Shown here: positions 1-6,554 of the stretch, piece after piece
How positions within the stretch are numbered: position 1 is the first letter of the stretch
How the letters are laid out: each line of letters opens with the position of its first letter
Source: Micrococcales bacterium
Lineage (GTDB): Bacteria; Actinomycetota; Actinomycetes; Actinomycetales; Dermatophilaceae
Length of the DNA stretch: 7,090 nucleotides
Assembly (NCBI GenBank): GCA_003157445.1
Contig: PMJN01000515.1
Location: 1-7,090, forward strand
Direction: 5' to 3'
Made by a program: the position numbers and the translations under genes
The notes under the pieces: model-generated
Database searches by the model: none
The model's input: the letters and a program-made list of their open reading frames with translations, nothing else
What the model was told of the DNA's origin: nothing

Positions 1-379
1 GCCCGAGCACCCGACCGGCGACAATCACCAGGAAGAACATGGGCTCCAGCCCTGCGGTTCCCGCACTGAGCACGCGCAGCGCACCGCCGGCGGCAGCCAG
101 GACCCCCAGGACCGCGACTGTCTTGGCATCTAAGCCGCCGTTGGATAGCTCGGCCATGACCAGAGCCGCCAGCAGCGCGATGAGCAGCACGAACAGCCAT
201 GGGGCGTCCGAGCTGTGCGCCAGGCCCGACCCGGGCCTAGCCAGGAAGGGCCATCCGAAGGCGGCCAGCCCTACGACAGTGGTGGCGGCCAACGTGGCAG
301 CCGCCCGCCACCTGATGGCGAGGACAGGCACCTTCGGGACCGGCCATTTCTGAGTGTGCTGGGAGCTTTGGTCGCTCAT
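1..379 (-). CDS. ECF transporter S component (substrate-binding membrane subunit), 3' end cut by window edge
   Basis: The first 126 codons are visible, read from the ATG at 379-377. The frame stays open to the window edge. The start overlaps the ATPase stop as ATGA, with GGAGG four bases upstream, so translation is probably coupled. Seen: a short polar N-terminus, then hydrophobic segments at about residues 21-46, 60-77 and 86-122. The stretch GALRVLSAGTAGLEPMFFLV (99-118) resembles actinobacterial ECF S components as I recall them. By family knowledge, the S subunit binds the vitamin or metal within the membrane and docks on the T component and ATPases for uptake. Gene order T-A-S and the upstream B12 riboswitch suggest cobalamin, a precursor or cobalt as substrate; this is inference, since specificity cannot be read from this fragment. 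The family call rests on context as much as on sequence. Confidence 0.8.
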   Translation of the reverse strand, partial: MSDQSSQHTQKWPVPKVPVLAIRWRAAATLAATTVVGLAAFGWPFLARPGSGLAHSSDAPWLFVLLIALLAALVMAELSNGGLDAKTVAVLGVLAAAGGALRVLSAGTAGLEPMFFLVIVAGRVLG

Positions 380-1992
380 GAGGCCTCCAGTGCGGCCGCA
401 ACGTCCGCCACGGTCAGCCATGGCTGCGGGTGCATCACCTTGGCTACCTGGGGTGCGAACGCGGGTGAACCAGCCAGAACTTCGGCTGCGGGGCCGTCAG
501 TTACGACCTCGCCGTCGGCGATGACCATGACCCGGTCGGCCAGCTCGGCCACCAGCTCCACGTCGTGAGTGGCCACCAAGATGCCATGTCCTTGGGCTGC
601 CAGCGAGCGCAGCGAGGCGACGAGGCGGGTCTTGGCGCCATAGTCCAGCCCGCGGGTTGGCTCATCGAGCAGAACCAGAGGTGGCTCCCCTGCCAGCACG
701 ATGGCCAGTGCCAGGGCCAGCCGTTGCCCCTCGGAGAGGTCACGTGGGTGGGTGCTGTCCTGGACGTCGGGTGCAAGGTGGCTCAGCAGTGTGCGCGTCG
801 TGCCGGTGGCGGCGTGCACGTCGGTGTCGGCGGTGCGACACTCTGCCTCGACCGTCTCGGCGTACAGCAGCATGCCTGGATCCTGAGGGACGAGGCCGAC
901 GTGCTTCAAGAGCTCACGGGGTTTGAGAGAGGCGGGGTCAAGGCCGCCGGTGCGCAGGGCGCCCCCGCGCGCGGGCAGTTGGCCGCAGGCGGTAGCCAGG
1001 AGGGTGGATTTGCCGGAACCGTTGCGGCCCATGAGAGCAACGACCTCGCCGGCGTGCACCTGCAGATCGATCCCTCGCAGGACCGTCCGGCGCCCGCGGT
1101 TGACCACCAAGGCGCGTGCGCTGAGCAAGGACTCACTGGCAGCAGTGAGGGTTTTCGATCTGATCACCCGCGCAGGGGTGCGCCCTGCCAGTGCTTGGCG
1201 CATCGGCCCGGCAACCCGACGAGCATCGCGCACAGACAAGGGCAGCGGCGACCAGCCGGCCAGGCGACCAAGGTCGACGATCGGTGGTGATACCGGTGAC
1301 ATGGCCATGGCCAGCGCCGGCAGGTCTGCGCTGACCCGCCCATTCTCGACGATGACAACCCTGTCGGCGTATTGCACCACCCGTTCGAGTCGGTGCTCGG
1401 CGAGCAGAACCGTCAGCCCCAGGTCGTGGACGAGCCGGGTGAGGGCGGCGAGCACTTCCTCGGCAGCGACTGGGTCCAAGGCCGAGGTCGGCTCGTCGAG
1501 CACCAGGACCCGTGGGTGCGCCGCCAGCACTCCGCCGATGGCCACGCGCTGCTGCTGGCCACCAGAGAGGGTGCGCAGGGCTCGGCCGCGCACGTCGGCA
1601 AGGCCAAGCAGGTCCAAGGTCTCCTCAACGCGTCGGCGCATGACGTCTGCGTGGATACCGAGCGACTCCATGCCGTAGGCGAGCTCCTCCTCCACGGTGT
1701 CGGTCACGAATGCGGCTGCCGGGTCCTGGCCGACGACGCCGACGATGTCCGCTAGATCCCGGGGGCGGTGGGTGCGGGTGTCGCGACCGTCGACTGTGAC
1801 GCGCCCGCTCAGGGTGCCACCGCTGAAATGCGGAACGAGTCCGTTGACGCAGCGCAGCAAGGTGGTCTTGCCGCTGCCGGTGGCCCCGACCACGAGCACG
1901 AGCTCGCCCTCGTCGACCTTCAGATCCACGGCAGTGAGCACGGGCTTGCTGTCGTCCTCGAACCTGATACCGACGTTCTCGAACCGGATCAT
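376..1992 (-). CDS. ECF transporter fused double ATPase (two ABC nucleotide-binding domains)
   Basis: A 538-residue protein with two complete ABC ATPase domains in tandem. Domain 1 has Walker A GATGSGKT (36-43), Q-loop Q89, signature LSGGQ (142-146), Walker B VLVLDE ending at E167, and H-loop H200. Domain 2 has Walker A GRNGSGKST (322-330), Q370, a variant signature LSEGQ (419-423), Walker B LVLLDE ending at E444, and H476. Both sites look catalytically competent. A linker of about 65 residues (225-290) joins them. ECF transporters use an ATPase pair, either two proteins or, as here, one fused chain; it sits at the cytoplasmic face bound to the T component and powers uptake. The ATG overlaps the T-component stop as ATGA and GGGAG lies seven bases upstream. 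Neighbouring T and S genes rule out an export role in practice. Confidence 0.95.
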   Translation of the reverse strand: MIRFENVGIRFEDDSKPVLTAVDLKVDEGELVLVVGATGSGKTTLLRCVNGLVPHFSGGTLSGRVTVDGRDTRTHRPRDLADIVGVVGQDPAAAFVTDTVEEELAYGMESLGIHADVMRRRVEETLDLLGLADVRGRALRTLSGGQQQRVAIGGVLAAHPRVLVLDEPTSALDPVAAEEVLAALTRLVHDLGLTVLLAEHRLERVVQYADRVVIVENGRVSADLPALAMAMSPVSPPIVDLGRLAGWSPLPLSVRDARRVAGPMRQALAGRTPARVIRSKTLTAASESLLSARALVVNRGRRTVLRGIDLQVHAGEVVALMGRNGSGKSTLLATACGQLPARGGALRTGGLDPASLKPRELLKHVGLVPQDPGMLLYAETVEAECRTADTDVHAATGTTRTLLSHLAPDVQDSTHPRDLSEGQRLALALAIVLAGEPPLVLLDEPTRGLDYGAKTRLVASLRSLAAQGHGILVATHDVELVAELADRVMVIADGEVVTDGPAAEVLAGSPAFAPQVAKVMHPQPWLTVADVAAALEAS

Positions 1993-3215
1993 GACGAGCT
2001 CCCGATGCTGTGACCGCTGGATTCTTGCGAGGTAATGTCCTCAGGGTGGGTGTCCCACATGTGGCCCTTGGGTTGGCCGCCTGCACGCTCGATCGCCCGT
2101 AACGGAGGCGGCGGAGACAGCCAGGCGGGAGCCAGCCCGACCAGCACCCCGAGGGCAGGTATCCAGGGCAGAGTCGGCCAGAGCGCCGGCGAGGTCTGCA
2201 AGATGATGCCGGCCGTCCCGCGTTGTGCGGCTACCAGGACAAGCGCGCCGGCGATCGCGCCGCTGGCGGACACCACCCACTCCGGCGCAGCCCAGGGGTC
2301 CGGCCGGTAGCGGGAGCGCCGTTCACGGCGGGCACCGACCGCCAGCGATGCAGCGGCGGCCACCGAGCCGGCAAGGAGCAACGGCAACCCGAGCAGGGGT
2401 GCCGAGCCGCCGTCCAGAAGGCCATAGACCCCGGCCACCACGCCGCCCAGACCCAGAAGGGTCAGCGCCGTTGCCTTCCGGCGCGAGCGGGCGTCCCGGT
2501 GCACCGAGCGGCCATATCCGCGTGACTCCATCGAGGCTGCCAGGTCCAGCGAGCGCTCGAGGGCGCTGTCTAGGACGGGGACGGCAAGGCGCGCCATCTC
2601 TTGGGGGCCATGCCCGGAGTGTCCCCGCAGACGTCGGGCTGCGCGTACCCGTCGGGCGTCATCCACCAGCTGAGGGGCATAGGTGAGGCCGACCACCAGC
2701 GCTGTGCCGACCTCATAGAGGGTGGCAGGGACGTATCGAAGCAACCGCCGGGGGCTGGCAAGAGCGTTTGCGGCGCCGATGCAGGCGAGCACCGCAGCCA
2801 GCCGGGCCCCGTCGTAGGCCGCTGCCAGGACACCCTCCAGCGTCACCGGACCTCCCAGGCGTACGCCCCACCCTGTTGGCAGTGGTATCTGAGGCAGGTT
2901 GAGCAGCACTGTTTGGCCGGGAACACCGCCACCGAGCAGCGCCTCGAACAGAACCCGCATCGCGATGACGAACAGGCCCAGACGCAGGAAGGCACTAAAT
3001 GGCGAAGCCGCGCCAAGCTCGCGGCGGGCGGCGACGACATAAGCCGCGACCGCCATGACCAGGGCCAGGAGCAACGGGTTGGTGGTTCTGCTGGCAGCCA
3101 TCGCCAGGCCGATCGCCCACGCCCACCACGCCGCCGGGTGCAGCAGGCGCGGCAGCCGAGGGTCGTGGAAGGCGCGGGTCACAGCGGTCCGGCCTCGTTT
3201 AGTCGTCCGTGGCAT
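1989..3215 (-). CDS. ECF transporter T component (CbiQ/EcfT-like transmembrane coupling protein), long form
   Basis: A 408-residue polytopic membrane protein. Hydrophobic segments occur at about 28-62, 75-93, 126-155 and 165-180, as in the CbiQ/EcfT core. Two basic coupling motifs follow: RAARRLRGH (191-199) and ESRGYGR (230-236). These resemble the Ala-Arg-Gly motifs that, by family knowledge, contact the ATPases. CbiQ-type proteins are usually about 220-270 residues. Here a further 150 or so residues add about four hydrophobic segments (250-270, 272-295, 313-335, 348-366) and a polar tail. Start choice: the ATG at 3215 overlaps the previous gene by 17 bases but has no clear Shine-Dalgarno. 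The GTG at 3182 (codon 12) has GAGG ten bases upstream and lies just after the previous stop, so it may be the true start (397 residues). The stop overlaps the ATPase start by four bases. Confidence 0.9.
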   Translation of the reverse strand: MPRTTKRGRTAVTRAFHDPRLPRLLHPAAWWAWAIGLAMAASRTTNPLLLALVMAVAAYVVAARRELGAASPFSAFLRLGLFVIAMRVLFEALLGGGVPGQTVLLNLPQIPLPTGWGVRLGGPVTLEGVLAAAYDGARLAAVLACIGAANALASPRRLLRYVPATLYEVGTALVVGLTYAPQLVDDARRVRAARRLRGHSGHGPQEMARLAVPVLDSALERSLDLAASMESRGYGRSVHRDARSRRKATALTLLGLGGVVAGVYGLLDGGSAPLLGLPLLLAGSVAAAASLAVGARRERRSRYRPDPWAAPEWVVSASGAIAGALVLVAAQRGTAGIILQTSPALWPTLPWIPALGVLVGLAPAWLSPPPPLRAIERAGGQPKGHMWDTHPEDITSQESSGHSIGSSS

Positions 3216-3921
3216 CGCGGCTACGTCGCCACGCAGCGAACCCCAGAACCGCGATCAGGGCAATGACCCCTGCCACGCCCAGGGCCAGCCCTGTCGAACT
3301 GGTTGAGCTGCTGCCGGAGGAACTGGTGGCGGGGCTGGCCGCGGCCTTGGCTTTGGGGGCAGCGATGGTGATAACAGTGTCCGCGCTGGCGGCGGCGGCT
3401 GATACGTGCGCGACAGCGTCGCCGCAGCCGGTGGCCGGCCAGCCGTCAATAGCGCAGTTCAAAGCCTTTTCTAGACGCAAAGTGGCACCGCCGGCCACCA
3501 AGATGTCGTTGCCCGTGGCCTTCAGGGGCGCTGTCACACAGACGGCTTGGGCGACCGGTGGAGTCGCGCCATCAGCGCTGTCAGCGGGGCGGCCGAAGTC
3601 CAGGACCAGGCCCACGCGTTTGCCGCCCGCCTTGACCGCCGTACCGGAACACAAAGCAGCGAAGGTTGGCGTGGCCCGGGGAGTGCGGACCGAGCTTTCG
3701 TCGGCGACAGCGAAGCGCCAGCCATCGACTGCGCCGTCGGCCGGGACGATCTGGCCAGGTCCGGTCGAGGCGAAGGCCCAGGCACCCTTGGTGAGGTGGA
3801 AGTACCCCCAGTACCGGTAGGCAGCAGCCTGAGCCGGTGCGGCTACGGCGCCGCCAGCCAGGGTGAGCAGGATGGCGATGACAGCAACGCGCAATAGGCG
3901 GGCCTGATGGACGGGCTTCAT
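3199..3921 (-). CDS. SCO2322-type secreted, membrane-anchored protein leading the ECF operon
   Basis: A 240-residue protein read from the ATG at 3921, with AGAGAGG eight bases upstream. The frame extends further upstream, but that part lies in the leader RNA. Seen: a signal peptide (basic start, hydrophobic core 11-28, AQA cleavage region near 30-33), then a mature domain opening with YRYWGYF (35-41) and carrying four cysteines (91, 128, 156, 166). A low-complexity Ala/Ser/Thr linker follows (191-210), then one membrane segment (211-230) and the charged tail RRSR. The topology is an extracytoplasmic domain tethered at its C-terminus. The YRYW opening and the adjoining ECF genes match what I recall as the SCO2322 family, whose function is unknown. 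Being first in a B12-riboswitch operon, it may help capture or hand over the substrate; that is inference. The cysteines could form two disulfides. Confidence 0.85.
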   Translation of the reverse strand: MKPVHQARLLRVAVIAILLTLAGGAVAAPAQAAAYRYWGYFHLTKGAWAFASTGPGQIVPADGAVDGWRFAVADESSVRTPRATPTFAALCSGTAVKAGGKRVGLVLDFGRPADSADGATPPVAQAVCVTAPLKATGNDILVAGGATLRLEKALNCAIDGWPATGCGDAVAHVSAAAASADTVITIAAPKAKAAASPATSSSGSSSTSSTGLALGVAGVIALIAVLGFAAWRRSRDATDD

Positions 3922-3927
3922 GGGTGG

Positions 3928-3955
3928 GACCTCTCTCGCGCCGGGGAGGGAGGTC
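3928..3955 (-). promoter_or_regulatory. Shine-Dalgarno-sequestering hairpin (putative riboswitch expression platform)
   Basis: On the minus strand GACCTCCCTC (3955-3946) can pair with GAGAGAGGTC (3937-3928), giving nine of ten pairs around the loop CCCGGCGC. The 3' arm is the ribosome binding site of the SCO2322-type gene, eight bases before its ATG. In the leader of a cobalamin riboswitch this fits translational control, where ligand binding favours the hairpin and blocks initiation. I see no U-run typical of an intrinsic terminator. An upstream CGAGGT around 3995-4000 could compete for the 5' arm, but that pairing is short and speculative. Confidence 0.65.
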
Positions 3956-4027
3956 GGGCTGAGTGCGCCACAACGACCGACTCCGGACCGCAAACCTCGG
4001 CGGACAAATGATGGAGCCTTGGGCCCA

Positions 4028-4159
4028 CGATCCGGTGCTCCGACTCGCCGCGTGGCTTCGGTCTGCGCCGTTGAGGCACGATGACCAAAGGCGGCCTACG
4101 GTTGCGGGTCAGCGCCGGTGTCCGACCGGCTTCCCCAAACCGCGGGTGTCAAGTGATCG
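4028..4159 (-). promoter_or_regulatory. Cobalamin (B12) riboswitch
   Basis: The minus strand shows the landmarks of the adenosylcobalamin riboswitch class in the right order. There is a GGGGAA element (4136-4131), then a perfect P3 hairpin GCCGGT/ACCGGC (4130-4125 with 4119-4114). The core GCTGACCCGCAACCGT (4113-4098) matches the usual GCTG-CCCGCAAC-GT block. The B12-box-like AGTCGGAGCACCGG (4045-4032) follows. Closing helices are visible: P1 CGATC/GATCG (4159-4155 with 4032-4028) and P2 CCGCG/CGCGG (4145-4141 with 4052-4048). An internal arm pairs CTTTGGTC with GACCGAAG (4090-4083 with 4063-4056), topped by GTGCC/GGCGC. It lies in the leader of the SCO2322-ECF operon and should repress it when B12 is plentiful. 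The assignment was made by eye, but the combination of motifs is very specific. Confidence 0.92.
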
Positions 4160-4160
4160 A

Positions 4161-4190
4161 ACGATCCCACTTTCGGTCCAGAACAGTCAA
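4161..4190 (-). promoter_or_regulatory. Candidate promoter for the riboswitch-ECF operon
   Basis: TTGACT (4190-4185) matches the -35 consensus at five of six positions. It is followed after 18 bases by the weak -10 GATCGT (4166-4161). Transcription would begin near 4155, almost exactly at the first base-paired position of the riboswitch P1 helix, and this agreement is the main support. The -10 matches only three of six positions. Confidence 0.4.
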
Positions 4191-4202
4191 GCCGGCTTGA
4201 CT
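4185..4202. repeat. 18-bp perfect palindrome between rocD and the riboswitch
   Basis: AGTCAAGCC joins GGCTTGACT with no spacer. It starts 20 bases after the rocD stop codon and contains the candidate -35 hexamer of the downstream operon, which by symmetry also appears on the plus strand. It could be a repressor operator. As RNA it could also fold into a 7-bp stem with a CCGG loop and serve as a weak rocD terminator, but no U-run follows it (GTTCTGG), so an operator seems at least as likely. Confidence 0.6.
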
Positions 4203-4235
4203 CAGCTCGGGTCGGTTTGGCTCAGGTCGCGTCGG
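4201..4235. repeat. Imperfect 15-bp direct repeat at the rocD stop codon
   Basis: CTCAGCTCGGGTCGG (4201-4215) recurs as CTCAGGTCGCGTCGG (4221-4235) with 13 of 15 identities and a 20-base period. The rocD stop codon lies in the second copy. It may be a small local duplication or chance in GC-rich DNA. No function is evident. Confidence 0.35.
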
Positions 4236-5469
4236 CCAAGACGGCAGCGAACTGGTCAACCATCCAGTCCAGGTCTGCAGGCTCGATCGCGATCGGCGGA
4301 GCGAGGCGCACCGTGGATCCGTGAGTGTCCTTGGCAAGGACTCCCTTGGCCAGAAGACGTTCGCACATCTGGCGGCCGGTCATCAGCTCAGGGTTGATGT
4401 CGACCCCGGCCCAGAGGCCACGTGTGCGCACGGCGATGACCCCGTGTCCGATGAGAGCCTCCAGACGCAGGCGAAGCTGCTCTCCCAGCACCTTTGCGCG
4501 TTCCTGGTACTGCCCAGTCACCAGTAGCTTGACCACTGCGTGGCCTACCGCTGCGGCCAGCGGGTTACCGCCGAAGGTCGAGCCGTGGTTGCCGGGCTTG
4601 AGGACGCCCAGGATCTCCCGCGACGAGACCACTGCCGAGACCGGCACGATGCCGCCGCCCAGCGCTTTGCCCAGGATGTACATGTCCGGCACCACGTTCT
4701 CGAGCTCGCAGGCGAAGGTGGTGCCGGTGCGACCGAGTCCCGACTGGATCTCGTCGGCGATGAAAAGCACGTTCTGCTCGGTGCACAGTTCGCGAACTGC
4801 AGGCAGGTAGTCCGCCGGCGGCACAATTACGCCAGCCTCACCCTGTACCGGTTCGATCAGCACGGCAACAGTATTGGGGGTGATCGCTGCTCGAAGTGCG
4901 GCGGTATCGCCATATCGCACCACGGTGAAGCCGGGGGTGAACGGCCCGAAGCCCGCCCGTGCCACCTCGTCGGTAGAGAAACTGACGATCGTGGTGGTGC
5001 GGCCGTGGAAGTTGCCGTCAGCCACGATGATGTTCGCTTGGCCGTCCGGAACACCCTTGACGTCATACCCCCACTTGCGGGCGACCTTGATCGCCGTCTC
5101 GACGGCCTCGGCGCCGGTATTCATCGGCAGCACCAGATCCATACCGGCAAGAGCTGCCAGATCGCGGCAGAAGGGCCCCAGCTGGTCGTTGTGGAACGCC
5201 CGGCTGGTCAGTGTCACCCGGGTCAGCTGGGCCTGAGCGGCCGCAACCAGGTCTGGGTGGCCGTGACCGAAGTTCAGCGCGGAATAACCGGCCAAGGCGT
5301 CCAGGTAGCGCCGACCCTCTACATCGGTCACCCAGGCGCCGTGGGCCTCAGCGATCACCACGGGAAGCGGCTGGTAGTTGTGTGCCATGACCCTCTCGGC
5401 CAGCGCGATGTGCTCATCGGTAGAGGCAGTGCTGCTCGGATCGACAGGTTGGAGGTCAGTAGCAGTCAC
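4222..5469 (-). CDS. rocD: Ornithine delta-aminotransferase (ornithine--oxo-acid transaminase)
   Basis: A 415-residue class III PLP aminotransferase, full length for the family. It moves the delta-amino group of ornithine to 2-oxoglutarate, giving glutamate-5-semialdehyde and glutamate in the cytoplasm, and links arginine/ornithine breakdown to glutamate and proline. Seen: cofactor lysine K268 in ILGKALGGG, D239 in ADEIQSGLGRTG (PLP nitrogen), the GNFHGRT motif (152-158) and GSTFGGNP (296-303). Y32 in HNYQPLPVV and Y62 in GYSALNFGH correspond to human OAT Tyr55 and Tyr85, which set ornithine specificity. E211 and R388 match the family's Glu235-Arg413 pair. The start is the GTG at 5469, with AAAGGA six bases upstream. 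It lies 99 bp after egtD on the same strand and may be co-transcribed with it or have its own weak promoter. It occupies the place of mycobacterial egtE but belongs to a different PLP family. Confidence 0.95.
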   Translation of the reverse strand: MTATDLQPVDPSSTASTDEHIALAERVMAHNYQPLPVVIAEAHGAWVTDVEGRRYLDALAGYSALNFGHGHPDLVAAAQAQLTRVTLTSRAFHNDQLGPFCRDLAALAGMDLVLPMNTGAEAVETAIKVARKWGYDVKGVPDGQANIIVADGNFHGRTTTIVSFSTDEVARAGFGPFTPGFTVVRYGDTAALRAAITPNTVAVLIEPVQGEAGVIVPPADYLPAVRELCTEQNVLFIADEIQSGLGRTGTTFACELENVVPDMYILGKALGGGIVPVSAVVSSREILGVLKPGNHGSTFGGNPLAAAVGHAVVKLLVTGQYQERAKVLGEQLRLRLEALIGHGVIAVRTRGLWAGVDINPELMTGRQMCERLLAKGVLAKDTHGSTVRLAPPIAIEPADLDWMVDQFAAVLADAT

Positions 5470-5515
5470 TGAGGGTCCTTTCAGAAGATAGATCGGCAGA
5501 TCAGGTGCTCGACAG

Positions 5516-5546
5516 GATATACGCCGGTATGTCGCCCGGATGACAA
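5516..5546 (-). promoter_or_regulatory. Possible weak promoter upstream of rocD
   Basis: TTGTCA (5546-5541) and TATATC (5521-5516) resemble sigma70-type hexamers, but the 19-base spacing is long. They lie in the 99-bp egtD-rocD gap, about 45 bases before the rocD start. No intrinsic terminator for egtD is visible in this gap, so read-through is equally possible. Confidence 0.25.
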
Positions 5547-5568
5547 AGCCCTGTACGGCAAGAAGCGT

Positions 5569-6546
5569 TCAACGGGCCCTAGCTAGAGACAGCGCAAAAC
5601 GTCCTTTGGGGTCTGTCCACCAAGAGTCCATGTCGAATCCGGCCTTGGCAAGTTCGGCCTCGACGCCTTCCTGGCGGAACTTGGCCGAGATCTCCGTCCG
5701 GATCTGTTCCCCGCTCTGCATCACGACGTCCAGGGCGAGCTCCGAAAGGGTTACCTTGGCGGCAGCCACGGCCCGTAGCCTCATCTCGATCCACTCGTTC
5801 TCGCAGTCCCAGATGGCCACGTGCTCGTAGTTCTCAAGGTCGAAGTCTGCGTCAAGCTCCCGGTTCAGGACGGCAAGGATATTGCGGTTGAAGTCCGCTG
5901 TGACTCCGGCCGAGTCGTCATAGGCGGCCACCAGAACGTCGGGGTCCTTCACCAGGTCGGTTCCCAGTAGCACCCATTCACCGGCCAAGACGGTGTCGCG
6001 CAGCTGGCCCAGGAAGACGGCTCGCTCGTCGGGAAGGAAGTTGCCGATCGTGCCCCCAAGGAAGGCGATCAGTCGTGGTCTCTGACCCGGGACGCGATCA
6101 AGGTGCTGGGTGAAGTCCGCGACGACCCCGTGGATCGCCAGCCGGGGGTAGTCCTCATGTATGGCCGCCACAGCCTCACGCAGCGCTGTCTCAGAGACGT
6201 CAACAGGCACGTACTGGTTCAGCGAGCCTGATTGCGCCAAGGCATCCAGCAGGAGTCGGGTCTTCTCGGAGGAACCCGACCCCAGCTCTACTAGAGCGTG
6301 CGCTCCGGTGCGCCGGGCGATGTCCGCGGCGTGCGCTTGCAGGATCGAGCTTTCGGCCCGGGTCGGGTAGTACTCCGGAAGGCGGGTGATCTGTTCGAAC
6401 AGATCGCTGCCACGTGCGTCGTAGAACCATTTTGGCTGGAGCCATTTGGGTTCACTGGTCAGTCCCACGCGTGCGTCCCGCTGCAGCGAGCGCTTGGCGT
6501 CGTCAGGGATCAGGTGTACGTCAATCACCGGTTCGAACTCGGTCAT
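5569..6546 (-). CDS. egtD: L-histidine Nalpha-methyltransferase (ergothioneine biosynthesis)
   Basis: A 325-residue protein of normal EgtD length. It trimethylates the alpha-amino group of histidine with three S-adenosylmethionine molecules to give hercynine (histidine betaine), the first committed intermediate of ergothioneine. Seen: the SAM-binding loop LVELGSGSSEKTR (85-97) and FLGGTIGNF (162-170). The histidine-pocket residues known from mycobacterial EgtD all appear with a constant +3 offset: Y42, Y59, N169, Y209, M255, E285 and S287. The C-terminal EISAKFR and WWTDPKGRFALSLA blocks are also typical. The start is the ATG at 6546 with AAGGA five bases upstream; the frame extends further upstream only as overlap with egtC. 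It follows egtC by 34 bp, so the two are very likely one operon. Activity is expected, since no key residue is missing. Confidence 0.97.
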   Translation of the reverse strand: MTEFEPVIDVHLIPDDAKRSLQRDARVGLTSEPKWLQPKWFYDARGSDLFEQITRLPEYYPTRAESSILQAHAADIARRTGAHALVELGSGSSEKTRLLLDALAQSGSLNQYVPVDVSETALREAVAAIHEDYPRLAIHGVVADFTQHLDRVPGQRPRLIAFLGGTIGNFLPDERAVFLGQLRDTVLAGEWVLLGTDLVKDPDVLVAAYDDSAGVTADFNRNILAVLNRELDADFDLENYEHVAIWDCENEWIEMRLRAVAAAKVTLSELALDVVMQSGEQIRTEISAKFRQEGVEAELAKAGFDMDSWWTDPKGRFALSLARAR

Positions 6547-6554
6547 AACCGTCC

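Noticed and set aside
565..1678. Plus-strand open frames opposite the double ATPase (565-1290 and 923-1678)
   Set aside because: Both are antisense to an ATPase with complete Walker, signature and H-loop motifs. The translations are low-complexity and show no family resemblance.
3922..3993. Longer SCO2322-type protein from a start at 3993
   Set aside because: It would put the signal peptide 24 residues inside the protein and place the ribosome binding site and its hairpin within coding sequence. The ATG at 3921 fits both signals.
3963..4397. Plus-strand open frame across the intergenic leader
   Set aside because: It covers the riboswitch and the rocD 3' end. Structured RNA on the other strand explains the sequence and no ribosome binding site is visible.
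4222..5469. The aminotransferase as a functional EgtE (C-S lyase)
   Set aside because: EgtE is a class V-type PLP enzyme. This protein has class III motifs and intact ornithine-specificity tyrosines (Y32, Y62).
4540..5472. Long plus-strand open frame opposite rocD (310 codons)
   Set aside because: It lies wholly antisense to a clear rocD, has no recognisable motifs and is His/Arg/Gly-rich, as expected from a shadow frame in GC-rich DNA.
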